Shown here: positions 1 to 7,175 of the stretch, in pieces
Layout: each line of letters starts with the position of its first letter
How positions within the stretch are numbered: the stretch's first letter is position 1
Source: JANPEZ01 sp031423155
Lineage (GTDB): Bacteria; Actinomycetota; UBA4738; HRBIN12
DNA: 32,372 nucleotides
Assembly: GCA_031423155.1 (NCBI GenBank)
Contig: JANPEZ010000012.1
Coordinates: 1-32,372 of the forward strand
Direction of reading: 5' to 3'
Notes under the pieces: model-generated
The model's input: the letters and a program-made list of their open reading frames with translations, nothing else
Database searches by the model: none
What the model was told of the DNA's origin: nothing
Translations under genes and position numbers: made by a program

Positions 1-845
1 GCCTCCTTGAGTGCGACCGCCTTGGCCGCGATGCAGTGCTCCAGCGGCCCGCCCTGCATCATCGGGAAGACAGCTTTGTCGATCGCTTTGGCGTACTCCG
101 ACCTGCAGACGATCATCGCGCCACGCGGCCCGCGGAGAGCCTTGTGGGTGGTGAATGTCACCACGTCGGCATGCGGAACCGGATTCGGGTAAGCACCGCC
201 GGCTACCAGCCCGATGAAGTGCGAAGCATCCACCCAGAAGAGGGCTCCGACCTCGTCCGAGATGGATCGGAAGGCGGCGAAGTCGATCTCGCGCGGGTAG
301 GCGGTGTAACCGGCGAGGATGATCTTCGGACGCTCGGCCAGCGCCATGTCCCTGATCTTGTCCATGTCCAGCTGTTCCGTCTCACGGTCGACCTCGTATC
401 CAACGAAGTTGAACCACATGCCCGAGACGTTGACGGGCGAGCCGTGAGTCAGGTGTCCGCCGTGAGCCAGAACCATACCCAGGACCTTGTCGCCGCTCTT
501 CGGCTCCAGGAACGCGCCGAAAACAGCCATGTTCGCCGAAGCCCCCGAGTGGGGCTGAACGTTGGCGTGCTCTGCTCCGAACAGCTCCTTGGCACGGTCG
601 ATCGCCAGTTGCTCGGTGACGTCGACGAACTCGCAGCCGCCGTAGTAGCGGCGGCCCGGATACCCCTCCGCGTACTTGTTGTTCATGCTGGATCCGAGGG
701 CCGCGAGGACGGCAGGGCTCGCGTAGTTCTCCGAAGCGATCAGCCTGATGGCGCTTCGCTCGCGGTTCAGCTCGCTTGAGATGGCGTCTGCCACCTCCGG
801 ATCTGCCGCCTTCAGTGCCTCCCAGTCCGCTGCGTACTCCCTCAT
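1..845 (-). CDS. glyA: Serine hydroxymethyltransferase (3' end beyond window)
   Basis: GlyA is a cytosolic PLP enzyme that converts serine and tetrahydrofolate to glycine and 5,10-methylene-THF, feeding one-carbon metabolism. About 281 N-terminal residues are visible; the C-terminal third lies beyond base 1, so the gene is partial. Visible hallmarks are IASENYASPAVLAALGS near the N-terminus, NKYAEGYPGRRYYGG, the QPHSGASANMAVF segment, a WVDASHFIGLVAGG segment and the PLP-lysine motif TTHKALRGPRG with the lysine at about residue 235. The ATG at 843-845 follows the rpiB stop by 4 nt, so the genes are very probably co-transcribed. The order prfA-prmC-tsaC-phosphatase-rpiB-glyA resembles the Bacillus subtilis prfA-to-glyA region. 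Identification is secure. Confidence 0.97.
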   Translation of the reverse strand, partial: MREYAADWEALKAADPEVADAISSELNRERSAIRLIASENYASPAVLAALGSSMNNKYAEGYPGRRYYGGCEFVDVTEQLAIDRAKELFGAEHANVQPHSGASANMAVFGAFLEPKSGDKVLGMVLAHGGHLTHGSPVNVSGMWFNFVGYEVDRETEQLDMDKIRDMALAERPKIILAGYTAYPREIDFAAFRSISDEVGALFWVDASHFIGLVAGGAYPNPVPHADVVTFTTHKALRGPRGAMIVCRSEYAKAIDKAVFPMMQGGPLEHCIAAKAVALKE

Positions 846-849
846 GTGC

Positions 850-1293
850 TTACTCCCCTCGCTCGATGCGGGCGATCTCCTCTATACGTGCGTCGTGGCG
901 GCCGCCTTCGAATCCGGTGGCCAGCCAGAGCCGCACTATCTCCTTGGCGTAGGCGGGAGCGACTATCCGCGCGCCCATGCCGAGGACGTTTGCGTCGTTA
1001 TGCTGCCTGGAAAGGCGAGCAAGATACAAATCGTGGCAGAGGGCCGCCCTGACCCCTGGAACCTTGTTCGCCACGATCTGCTCGCCCTGACCCGAACCCC
1101 CCAGCACGATCCCGCGCTCGGCCTCGCCCGATGCGACGGCCCGAGCCGCAGCCGCGCAGAACCGCGGATAGTCGACAGGCTGGGTCGAATCGGTTCCGAA
1201 GTCCAAGACCTCGTGACCCTCCTCGGCGAGGAAGACCTTCAGCTCCTCCTTCAACTCGAAGCCGGCGTGATCGGCGGCGATGGCGACCTTCAC
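850..1293 (-). CDS. rpiB: Ribose-5-phosphate isomerase B, Glu-type
   Basis: RpiB interconverts ribose 5-phosphate and ribulose 5-phosphate in the non-oxidative pentose phosphate pathway. The product is about 147 aa, normal for RpiB/LacAB proteins. Motifs are AIAADHAGFELKEEL at the N-terminus, DFGTDST..VDYP, the active-site loop GGSGQGEQIVANKVPG and RQHNDANVLGMGAR. The loop has Glu71 where the E. coli-type enzyme has a catalytic Cys. M. tuberculosis RpiB also uses a Glu here, so this is a known natural variant and not a defect. I chose the GTG start at 1291-1293 because it follows an AAAGGAAGG ribosome-binding sequence and begins exactly at the conserved KVAIAADHAG; the upstream in-frame extension looks non-coding. 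The start overlaps the upstream phosphatase stop by 3 nt. Confidence 0.95.
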   Translation of the reverse strand: MKVAIAADHAGFELKEELKVFLAEEGHEVLDFGTDSTQPVDYPRFCAAAARAVASGEAERGIVLGGSGQGEQIVANKVPGVRAALCHDLYLARLSRQHNDANVLGMGARIVAPAYAKEIVRLWLATGFEGGRHDARIEEIARIERGE

Positions 1294-1892
1294 GAACTCG
1301 CCTTCCTTTCCCCGAAGATGTCGGCCGGTGCCTGCGGCCTGCCGAAGAGGCCCTCGACCAGCTTGGTTACGTAGCCGTCCAGCTCCCAAGCGATCGCCCT
1401 GTAACTATCGAGCGGAAGCCCAAGTGGATCGGAGATGTCCTCGTCGAGGGGGTTGCCCTGGAACCCCCCGCGTCGCAGCTCATCCGCGTCGGCCAAGCGG
1501 GCGGCCAGGTCCTGTGGCCCACCCGCGGTGACGGGGATGGCTGCGAGCAGCCGCACCAGTTCCTTCAGGGTGAAGGTCCTGCCAGCGAGCTGTGGTGCGG
1601 CCTCGGTGATCGCATCCCTGTGCTCGCCGGCCATAGCCAGGAGCAGATCGCTCTCGAGCGCCATCCCAACGCTCAGTCGTCTCGCGACGTGCATGGAGAT
1701 GTCGATCTCGCGCTCGCGCGCGGCTTCGACCGACTCGGGCATCGCTCCCGAGCCCTCCCACCCGTGCGTTCCAGCCGACGAGACCCCGGGTGTGTCGGGC
1801 CCGAATCGCCTCGCAAGAGCGCTGCGCAGCAGGCCCTCGGCTATGGGCGAGCGACACACGTTCCCGGTGCATACGACGAGGATGGACGACAT
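1290..1892 (-). CDS. Low-molecular-weight protein phosphatase
   Basis: A 200-aa member of the low-molecular-weight phosphotyrosine phosphatase fold. The P-loop CTGNVCRS (C8 nucleophile, R14) fits CX5R, and D155 in SDPLG is the likely general acid of the DP loop. At 200 aa it is longer than the classic enzyme of about 150 aa, with an insertion around residues 108-150. It sits between tsaC and rpiB, the place occupied by the protein-arginine phosphatase YwlE in Bacillus. YwlE carries Thr in the P-loop where this protein has Val12, and that Thr is known to favour phosphoarginine, so tyrosine or another phosphoester is the likelier substrate (inference). Possible targets include capsule or polysaccharide kinases, but none is encoded here. 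A TAGACT hexamer lies 12 nt before the ATG. Confidence 0.88.
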   Translation of the reverse strand: MSSILVVCTGNVCRSPIAEGLLRSALARRFGPDTPGVSSAGTHGWEGSGAMPESVEAAREREIDISMHVARRLSVGMALESDLLLAMAGEHRDAITEAAPQLAGRTFTLKELVRLLAAIPVTAGGPQDLAARLADADELRRGGFQGNPLDEDISDPLGLPLDSYRAIAWELDGYVTKLVEGLFGRPQAPADIFGERKASS

Positions 1893-1904
1893 GGCAGGAA
1901 GGCG

Positions 1905-1910
1905 AGTCTA
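1905..1910 (-). promoter_or_regulatory. Possible -10 element before the phosphatase gene
   Basis: On the minus strand the hexamer TAGACT, which fits the actinobacterial TANNNT pattern, lies 12 nt before the phosphatase ATG, in the 28-nt gap after tsaC. No obvious Shine-Dalgarno sequence is present and the -35 region is weak. It may give a secondary promoter with a very short leader. Weak evidence. Confidence 0.22.
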
Positions 1911-1920
1911 GCAGCGGCCC

Positions 1921-2517
1921 TTATTCCCCCAGAACGCCGGCGATGGCCGCCTCGTCGATGTCGCCGGCGCGAAGGATGCTGGACCGGCCTTCGGTGAGAT
2001 CCAGCACCGTCGAGGCCGCTCCCGACAGCGGGCCCTCAAGGCAAAGGTAGACACCGACGGCCTCTTTGAAGACCTCGTTCAGCGCCTCGCAGTCCTCGGG
2101 GGTCGGCTCGCCGGACAGATTCGCGCTCGAGACCGCCAGCGGACCGGCCCCGGCCAGGACGGCTGCCGCTAGCCTCTGACGCGGGACGCGCACCGCGATC
2201 GTGTCGGAGTCTTGCCCGAGATCCCACTCGCTGCTCGAAGCGCTGCGGCGCAGTACCAAGGTCAGCGGCCCCGGCCAGAACGCCGAGGCAAGTGCGAGGG
2301 CTCGATCGTCGAAAGCCGCTACGGCTTGAGCCTCTTCAACGGATGAGACGAGAACCGGAAGGGACAGATCGGGTGACCGGCCCTTGGCTGTGAAGAGCCT
2401 CCCCGTCGCCCGCGGGTCGTCGGGCCGTGCAGCGATGCCGTAAACGGTGTCGGTCGGGATGATTATCAGCTCTCCCGCGAGAACGGCCTCGATAGCCTCG
2501 AGGATCGGATCGATCAC
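1921..2517 (-). CDS. tsaC: L-threonylcarbamoyladenylate synthase (TsaC/YwlC type)
   Basis: The enzyme makes threonylcarbamoyl-AMP from threonine, bicarbonate and ATP, the first step of the t6A37 modification of tRNAs that read ANN codons. The product is 198 aa, the short TsaC/YrdC-only form without the C-terminal Sua5 domain. Motifs are IIIPTDTVYGIAARP near the N-terminus, the KGRSPDLSLPVLV segment matching the KxR...P substrate-binding motif, FWPGPLTLVL, VRVPRQ and the SSANLSG loop. The ATG at 2515-2517 overlaps the end of prmC by 4 nt, indicating translational coupling. The same prfA-prmC-tsaC order is found in M. tuberculosis and in Bacillus. The partner genes tsaD, tsaB and tsaE are not in the window. 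Confidence 0.95.
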   Translation of the reverse strand: MIDPILEAIEAVLAGELIIIPTDTVYGIAARPDDPRATGRLFTAKGRSPDLSLPVLVSSVEEAQAVAAFDDRALALASAFWPGPLTLVLRRSASSSEWDLGQDSDTIAVRVPRQRLAAAVLAGAGPLAVSSANLSGEPTPEDCEALNEVFKEAVGVYLCLEGPLSGAASTVLDLTEGRSSILRAGDIDEAAIAGVLGE

Positions 2518-3356
2518 GGCCCGCGGAGCCTCGCCGAAACGAAACGATCACGGCCCGTCAGGTCGAGGCCAACTTCGACCTCTGCGAATGTCTCCGCAGC
2601 TAGTTCGGACACCGCCTCGGACATGTCCGAGCCGATCTCGACGACCAGGGCGCCTCCCGGTCTCAGCCACCCGGCCGCTGCCGCGAAGAGTCTCCGGAAC
2701 GTGGCCAGATCTCCGACGAGGGCCGACTCGGGGTCGGCCAGAACGTGCGGCGGCAGGTCAGCATGCTCCGCCTTCGGAACGTAAGGAGGGTTGCTCACGA
2801 CCAGGTCGATCCGTCCTCGGATCCGGCCGGGCAGCGGATCGAGCAGGTCGCCCCGCATCACTTCGATATGCATGCCGGCGATCTTCGCGTTCTCCCGGGC
2901 AAGAGCCACGGCGGGTTCGGCTATGTCGGTGGCGTAGACGACCGCATCCGAGCGCTCGTCCTTGATCGACAGGGCTATCGCTCCCGTTCCCGTGCCGACG
3001 TCGACCACGAGCGGGGCGCTGATGTCGGCGATCATCGCAAGCGCCCTTTCCGCGACCATCTCCGTCTCCGGCCGCGGTATGAAGACTCCAGGTTCGACTA
3101 GAAGGTCCAGTCTTCGGAATCCCTGCCGGCCCGTGAGGTGCTGGACGGGAGTTCCGGTGCAGCGGGAACAGAGCGACCTTCCGAACGCCTTCGCCTCGGC
3201 GGTGGTAAGTCCATCGTCTCGGGTGTACAAGCGCGCCCGATCGACTCCGAGGACATGCGCCAACAGGAGTTCGGCCGTCGGCAGTGCGTTCTCGACATCG
3301 TGTCGCTCGAGATAGTCGCCGGCCCGGGCAAGGACGTCGGAGGGGCGCAAGGTCAA
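2514..3356 (-). CDS. prmC: Release factor glutamine methyltransferase
   Basis: PrmC (HemK) uses S-adenosylmethionine to methylate the glutamine of the GGQ motif of release factors RF1 and RF2, raising termination efficiency. The product is 280 aa, the usual length. It shows an N-terminal helical release-factor-binding domain (about residues 1-85), then the SAM motif VVDVGTGTGAIALS (about 117-130) and the catalytic VSNPPYVP (N189-Y192) that holds the substrate glutamine. Its substrate gene prfA lies immediately upstream and overlaps by 4 nt, a widespread pairing. A CSRC pair in residues 63-66 of the N-terminal domain is slightly unusual but not clearly meaningful. Identification is secure. Confidence 0.95.
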   Translation of the reverse strand: MTLRPSDVLARAGDYLERHDVENALPTAELLLAHVLGVDRARLYTRDDGLTTAEAKAFGRSLCSRCTGTPVQHLTGRQGFRRLDLLVEPGVFIPRPETEMVAERALAMIADISAPLVVDVGTGTGAIALSIKDERSDAVVYATDIAEPAVALARENAKIAGMHIEVMRGDLLDPLPGRIRGRIDLVVSNPPYVPKAEHADLPPHVLADPESALVGDLATFRRLFAAAAGWLRPGGALVVEIGSDMSEAVSELAAETFAEVEVGLDLTGRDRFVSARLRGP

Positions 3357-4423
3357 TCCTCCTGGGCCGCGAGCTGCTCGCTCCGCTCCGAGGAAAGGAG
3401 CGCATCCACGAAAGGGTCCAACCCCCCGGCGAGAACGTCCTGAAGTTGATGAACGGTGACCTTGACCCTGTGGTCGGTGACACGGCTTTCGGGGAAGTTG
3501 TACGTGCGGATCTTCTCGGAGCGTTCCCCGGTTCCTACCTGGGACCTGCGGGCAGCGGCCTCCTTCGCCATCGCGGCCTCCTGGGCCTTGGCGAAGAGAC
3601 GAGCCCGGAGGTACCGAAGCGCCTTCTCCCGGTTCTGAAGCTGGGATCGCTCCTCCTGGCAGGCGACGACGATCCCGCTCGGTTTGTGAGTTATCCGAAC
3701 CGCGGAGTTCGACGTGTTCACCGACTGGCCCCCCGGTCCGGAAGAGTGATAGACGTCCATCTCGAGATCTTCCGGCTTGATCTCGATCTCGATGTCATCG
3801 GCTTCGGGCATCACGGCGACCGTCGCGGTGGAGGTGTGGATCCGCCCCTGGGATTCGGTCACGGGCACCCGCTGAACCCTGTGAACACCCGACTCATGTT
3901 TGAGACCCGAATAGGCGTCCTTACCCTTGACCTCTAGGACGACCTCCTTGAAGCCTCCGAGTTCGGACTCCGACAGAGAGAGCACCTCGGTCTTCCAGCG
4001 GCGGCGCTCGGCGAATCGCCGGTACATCTCGAACAGCACCCCCGCCCAGAGAGCCGCTTCCTGTCCGCCGGTACCCGCGCGGATCTCGAGGATCACGTTG
4101 CGCCCATCGTTGGGGTCCTTGGGGATGAGGAGAAGCTCGAGCTGGGCCAACAGGGCCGCGGCGACCTTCTCAGCCTCTTCGGCTTCGGACTTGAGGTAGG
4201 CGGCCATCTCGGGGTCGCCCTCCGCCTTGGCGAGCTCGGAGGCCTCGGAGGCCTGACGAAGGGCCTCTTTGTAACGGCGGAAGGGTCCGACTATCTCCCC
4301 AAGTTCGGCGAAGGCCTTGCCGAGCTCGCGCAGCCTGTCCAGATCGGAGGCCACGCCCGGGGAGGCCATCTCGGACTGAACGGCCTCGTAGCGGGTCTCT
4401 ATCTCTTCAAGGCGTGATCGCAT
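3353..4423 (-). CDS. prfA: Peptide chain release factor 1
   Basis: RF1 recognises UAA and UAG stop codons and triggers peptide release at the ribosome. The product is 356 aa, standard length. The codon-recognition tripeptide is PVT (187-189), which distinguishes RF1 (PxT) from RF2 (SPF), and the peptidyl-transferase motif SSGPGGQSVN places GGQ at 231-233. The N-terminal helical domain, the ILEIRAGTGGQEAALWAG segment and the C-terminal basic region (RTYNFPESRVTDHR) are all present. It is translationally coupled to prmC. Its ATG has no clear Shine-Dalgarno sequence; instead a GATAAT hexamer ends 6 nt before it, which suggests an extra leaderless transcript start inside the operon (inference). 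Confidence 0.97.
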   Translation of the reverse strand: MRSRLEEIETRYEAVQSEMASPGVASDLDRLRELGKAFAELGEIVGPFRRYKEALRQASEASELAKAEGDPEMAAYLKSEAEEAEKVAAALLAQLELLLIPKDPNDGRNVILEIRAGTGGQEAALWAGVLFEMYRRFAERRRWKTEVLSLSESELGGFKEVVLEVKGKDAYSGLKHESGVHRVQRVPVTESQGRIHTSTATVAVMPEADDIEIEIKPEDLEMDVYHSSGPGGQSVNTSNSAVRITHKPSGIVVACQEERSQLQNREKALRYLRARLFAKAQEAAMAKEAAARRSQVGTGERSEKIRTYNFPESRVTDHRVKVTVHQLQDVLAGGLDPFVDALLSSERSEQLAAQED

Positions 4424-4429
4424 GCAGCG

Positions 4430-4435
4430 ATTATC
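4430..4435 (-). promoter_or_regulatory. Candidate -10 box for leaderless prfA mRNA
   Basis: On the minus strand GATAAT (5 of 6 matches to TATAAT) is followed by exactly 6 nt and then the prfA ATG, so transcription would begin at or next to the A of the start codon. The 51-nt gap to the divIVA-like gene shows no Shine-Dalgarno sequence near the ATG. The -35 region is not convincing. Confidence 0.35.
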
Positions 4436-4474
4436 CGCGACACACGCTTCAGACGACTCGGACCGCCCAGGTCC

Positions 4475-5197
4475 TCAGCCTTCCGTGTCTTGATCGAAAT
4501 CGAGATCGAGCGGACCCATCTCCGGTAGCACATCGTCCGCGGAGCTGACCCAAAGATCCTCGTAACTGGGGTTCGGCCCCGCTCTGCGCGCCTGCACGGA
4601 GGCGTCGGCCTGCTCTTCGCGCCCGATCGCCGTCTCCAACTCCTTCGCGACTCCGAGCAGCCGCGATTGCATGGTCTGAAGCTGCTCGACCAATCCTTCC
4701 CGACGGGACGCCAGACCCGACAGGACCTTGTCGGCCTCCACCTTCGCCTGGGTGAGGAACTGGGCACCTTCGGTTCGAGCCTCTTCCGCCCGAGCTTGTG
4801 CGTCCAGACGGATCCTATCGGCCTCCGTGCGGGCCTCGGTCATCATCCGAGTCGCTTCGTCCTGCGCCTCCTGCACGATCCTCTCCGCCTCGCCGTCCGC
4901 GGAGCGCATGAGACCGGAGAGATGCTCAGCGAGTTGTTCGTAGGGGTCGGGCTGAGGTTCGGTGTCCGGCTGCTCCGGTTCCGGCACAACGACGGGGTCG
5001 GAAGCAACCGTCGCGTTCTGAGCCTCGATCCTGGACTCGCGTAACTCACCCTCCAGCGTCTCTACCTGCGAGGCGACGTCACGCAGGTATTCACGCACCT
5101 GGTCGGGGTCGTAGCCGCGACGGATCGTCGCGAACTCGCGCCGGCGGATCTGCCCAGCGCTGGGAAGCAGGGGAAGATCGAGCTCGGTCGCAGACAT
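4475..5197 (-). CDS. DivIVA-domain coiled-coil protein
   Basis: A 240-aa protein with an N-terminal DivIVA-like segment (about residues 18-50: REFATIRRGYDPDQVREYL), then a hinge rich in Pro, Glu and Asp (about 65-85) and a long predicted coiled coil (about 85-190) made of Ala/Glu/Arg heptads such as EAERIVQEAQDEATRMMTEA. DivIVA proteins sense negative membrane curvature and recruit partners to poles or septa. In actinobacteria Wag31/DivIVA directs polar growth. This protein lacks the classical Wag31 start and may be a paralogue instead of the main polarity protein. The start is supported by GGAGG 7 nt upstream. A hairpin terminator-like element separates it from the upstream RTX gene. Partner and exact role are unknown. 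Confidence 0.8.
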   Translation of the reverse strand: MSATELDLPLLPSAGQIRRREFATIRRGYDPDQVREYLRDVASQVETLEGELRESRIEAQNATVASDPVVVPEPEQPDTEPQPDPYEQLAEHLSGLMRSADGEAERIVQEAQDEATRMMTEARTEADRIRLDAQARAEEARTEGAQFLTQAKVEADKVLSGLASRREGLVEQLQTMQSRLLGVAKELETAIGREEQADASVQARRAGPNPSYEDLWVSSADDVLPEMGPLDLDFDQDTEG

Positions 5198-5299
5198 CGC
5201 TGAACCTCCCTGGATCAGACGGTTGGGGGATGCGCCTTATCTTCGAGGCGCCCTCAGGGGAATGCAACGACATCCGGGAGATCAGCCCGGACGCGAAGA

Positions 5300-5321
5300 G
5301 GCGGGCCCTTCGGGGCCCGCC
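5300..5321. terminator. Strong TTCG-loop hairpin, probable terminator of the RTX gene
   Basis: A perfect 9-bp GC stem, GGCGGGCCC/GGGCCCGCC, closed by the very stable TTCG tetraloop (CGAA on the other strand). It lies 41 nt downstream of the RTX gene stop and upstream of the divIVA-like gene. On the minus strand it is preceded by GAAA and followed by TCTTCG, on the plus strand by TTTCG, so the U-tract is poor in both directions. It most likely ends or attenuates the RTX transcript. Confidence 0.65.
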
Positions 5322-5362
5322 TTTCGATCTTCAGGCCGGTGGCTAGATCCGCCGACGGCCGC

Positions 5363-5890
5363 TCAGCAGTTCGTGATCACGTCGGAGGGGTCCGAGTTGC
5401 AGACGTCCACTCCGCTGTTGCCGTCGAGGTTATCGACCTGCTGGTTGTTGTTCACCGAGTTCAAGGTGTCCCGACCCGCACCGCCGTCGGAGGAGTCGCT
5501 GCCATTGCCGTCGGTGATCGTGTCGGCGTCGGCGTTGCCGAAGAGGGAGTCGTCGCCGTAGCCCCCGTTGATGGTGTCATCGCCGTTCTCGCCGCGGATG
5601 GTGTCGGCGCCCTTCCCGCCGTTGATCCGGTCGTTGCCAGCACCGCCGTGGATCGTGTCGTTGCCGAGGCTGCCCGAAATCGTGTCGTTGCCGCCGTAGC
5701 CGATGATGCAGTCGTCGCCGACAGTGCCCGAGAGCGTGTCGACACCCGACGTTCCGAGGATCACGTTCGACCCGATGGGGCAGTTGATGGTTCCAGCGCC
5801 CGCGTGCGCGACGCCACCCGATACGGCGAAGACGCCACCAACCATGAGCGCTCCAGCGGACACCTTTACCAGCAGGGACCTGACCTTCAT
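5363..5890 (-). CDS. Secreted RTX-repeat calcium-binding protein
   Basis: A 175-aa protein with a typical Sec signal peptide (basic MKVRSLLVK, hydrophobic core, AHA cleavage site near residue 30). The body is built of about six nonapeptide RTX repeats of the GGxGxDxux type (GYGGNDTIS, GSLGNDTIH, GGAGNDRIN, GGKGADTIR, GENGDDTIN, GGYGDDSLF), which in this family fold into a parallel beta-roll that binds calcium. Four cysteines, two before and two after the repeats (NCPIG, DDCIIG, DVCNS, TNC at the C-terminus), could form stabilising disulfides outside the cell. No catalytic domain is visible, so the function is unknown; a surface or matrix role is possible. I start at the ATG with GGAGAGGAG 6-7 nt upstream. 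It has its own gap on both sides and a terminator, as if inserted into the housekeeping block. Confidence 0.85.
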   Translation of the reverse strand: MKVRSLLVKVSAGALMVGGVFAVSGGVAHAGAGTINCPIGSNVILGTSGVDTLSGTVGDDCIIGYGGNDTISGSLGNDTIHGGAGNDRINGGKGADTIRGENGDDTINGGYGDDSLFGNADADTITDGNGSDSSDGGAGRDTLNSVNNNQQVDNLDGNSGVDVCNSDPSDVITNC

Positions 5891-5983
5891 GTGAGGCTCC
5901 TCTCCGACTACACCCGACCGTACGAACACTTCCTGAGATGGTGCTTGTCTCAGAACCCCTCGTCAAGCAGCGTTCGACCCAGT

Positions 5984-6913
5984 TTACGTGTCCGCGCTTC
6001 CCCTTTCGACCTCCCCCGTGAACCTTTGGCTCTGAGTTTCCCGACTCAGAACCTCCTCAAATGAGGCTATCGCGACCTCGATCTGTGCCTGATCGGGCTT
6101 CTGGGTGGTGATCTTCTGGAGCCACTTCCCCGGGGCCATGAGCAGTCGCATCACGAGCGAATCGGGGTACCGGGCGCCCAGGCGCAGCATCTCGTAGGCA
6201 AGTCCGGCGATGAGAGGGATGGCAAGGATCCGAGATCCGATCCTCCATAGCAAGCCCGGGGTGCCGAAGAGGGTGAACACGAAGATCGTGATGATCATGA
6301 CGATTATCAGGAAGTTCGTGCCGCATCGAACGTGCACGGTCGAGTATCGGTCAACGCGCTCGGGCTCAAGAGGCTCGCCGTGTTCGAAAGCCGCGATCGT
6401 CTTGTGCTCGGCCCCGTGGTACTCGAAGACGCGGTGGATGTCCTTGGTCTTGCCGATCGCGTAGAGATAGCCGACGAACAAGGCCACGCGGGCCACGCCT
6501 TCGAGCACGTTCACCACCAGTCCGGATCCGGCGCGATGCTGCACCCATCCGAACAGCGCCGCCGGTCCGACCACGAAGACCGCGAGGAAGAAGACGAGCG
6601 CCAGTATCAGCGACACGCCCATCTGACGCGGCGAAAGCTGCTCGTCCTCTTCGGAGGACCTGTTCGCAGCGATCGACAGGGCTTTGACCCCTATCGACAT
6701 CGACTGCCCGAGCACGATGATGCCTCGAAGGCCGGGTTTGGCAAGCAGAGGATGCCTCTTGGCTATCGAGTCGATCCCGTGCGACTCGATGTGGATCTCC
6801 CCCGAGGGTTGGCGAACCGCGACAGCCCAAACGTCGGCGCCGCGCATCATGACGCCCTCGATGACGGCCTGCCCGCCGTAGAGATGGTCCTTCTTCGCAG
6901 GCGGGGCCGCCAT
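5984..6913 (-). CDS. DUF1385 (YqhQ-family) membrane protein
   Basis: A 309-aa integral membrane protein of the DUF1385 family. Family hallmarks are YGGQAVIEGVMMRG near the N-terminus, EYHGAEHKTIAAFEHGE in the middle and RCGTNFLI before the last membrane spans. Hydrophobic segments are visible around VSLILALVFFLAVFVVGP, VARVALFVGYLYAIG, FLIIVMIITIFVFTLFG and ILAIPLIAGLAYEML, giving about four spans. Members are often encoded beside rpmE, prfA or prmC, as here, but I know of no established biochemical function. The conserved His and Glu residues in HGAEHK hint at a metal site or enzyme (inference). The ATG at 6911-6913 lies 8 nt after the rpmE stop; the longer frame upstream overlaps rpmE and is not believable. 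Confidence 0.88.
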   Translation of the reverse strand: MAAPPAKKDHLYGGQAVIEGVMMRGADVWAVAVRQPSGEIHIESHGIDSIAKRHPLLAKPGLRGIIVLGQSMSIGVKALSIAANRSSEEDEQLSPRQMGVSLILALVFFLAVFVVGPAALFGWVQHRAGSGLVVNVLEGVARVALFVGYLYAIGKTKDIHRVFEYHGAEHKTIAAFEHGEPLEPERVDRYSTVHVRCGTNFLIIVMIITIFVFTLFGTPGLLWRIGSRILAIPLIAGLAYEMLRLGARYPDSLVMRLLMAPGKWLQKITTQKPDQAQIEVAIASFEEVLSRETQSQRFTGEVERGSADT

Positions 6914-6921
6914 CTGACCCG

Positions 6922-7146
6922 CTACTCGGATGTCGCCGGCTGGACGTCCGCCTTGGCGTATCGGCGCTGGAATCGCTCCACACGACCACCGGTATCCACC
7001 AGCTTCTGCTTGCCCGTGTAGAACGGGTGACAGTTCGAGCACAGCTCGGCGCGGATCTCCGAGACGGTCGACCTGGTCTGGAAGGTGTTCCCGCAGGAGC
7101 AGTGGACGCTGGCGATCTGGTAGTCGGGATGTATGCCTTGCTTCAT
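6922..7146 (-). CDS. rpmE: 50S ribosomal protein L31, zinc-binding form
   Basis: A 74-aa ribosomal protein L31 of the large subunit's central protuberance, bridging to the 30S subunit. It begins MKQGIHPDYQ and carries the zinc ligands of the C+ form: CSC (C16, C18) and CSNC (C36, C39), followed by the conserved HPFYTGKQKLVDTGGRVERF. The zinc form is normally replaced under zinc starvation by a Cys-less paralogue, which is not seen in this window. The Shine-Dalgarno sequence GAGGAG lies 6 nt before the ATG. It follows rho by 29 nt, an order shared with M. tuberculosis. Identification is secure. Confidence 0.97.
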   Translation of the reverse strand: MKQGIHPDYQIASVHCSCGNTFQTRSTVSEIRAELCSNCHPFYTGKQKLVDTGGRVERFQRRYAKADVQPATSE

Positions 7147-7175
7147 CGAAGTTCTCCTCTCGGGGCGCCGGGAGC

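Noticed and set aside
6914..7042. 43-residue N-terminal extension of DUF1385
   Set aside because: It overlaps the end of rpmE in a different frame. The ATG at 6911-6913 leaves a short lead-in of 11 residues to the conserved YGGQAVIEGVMMRG.
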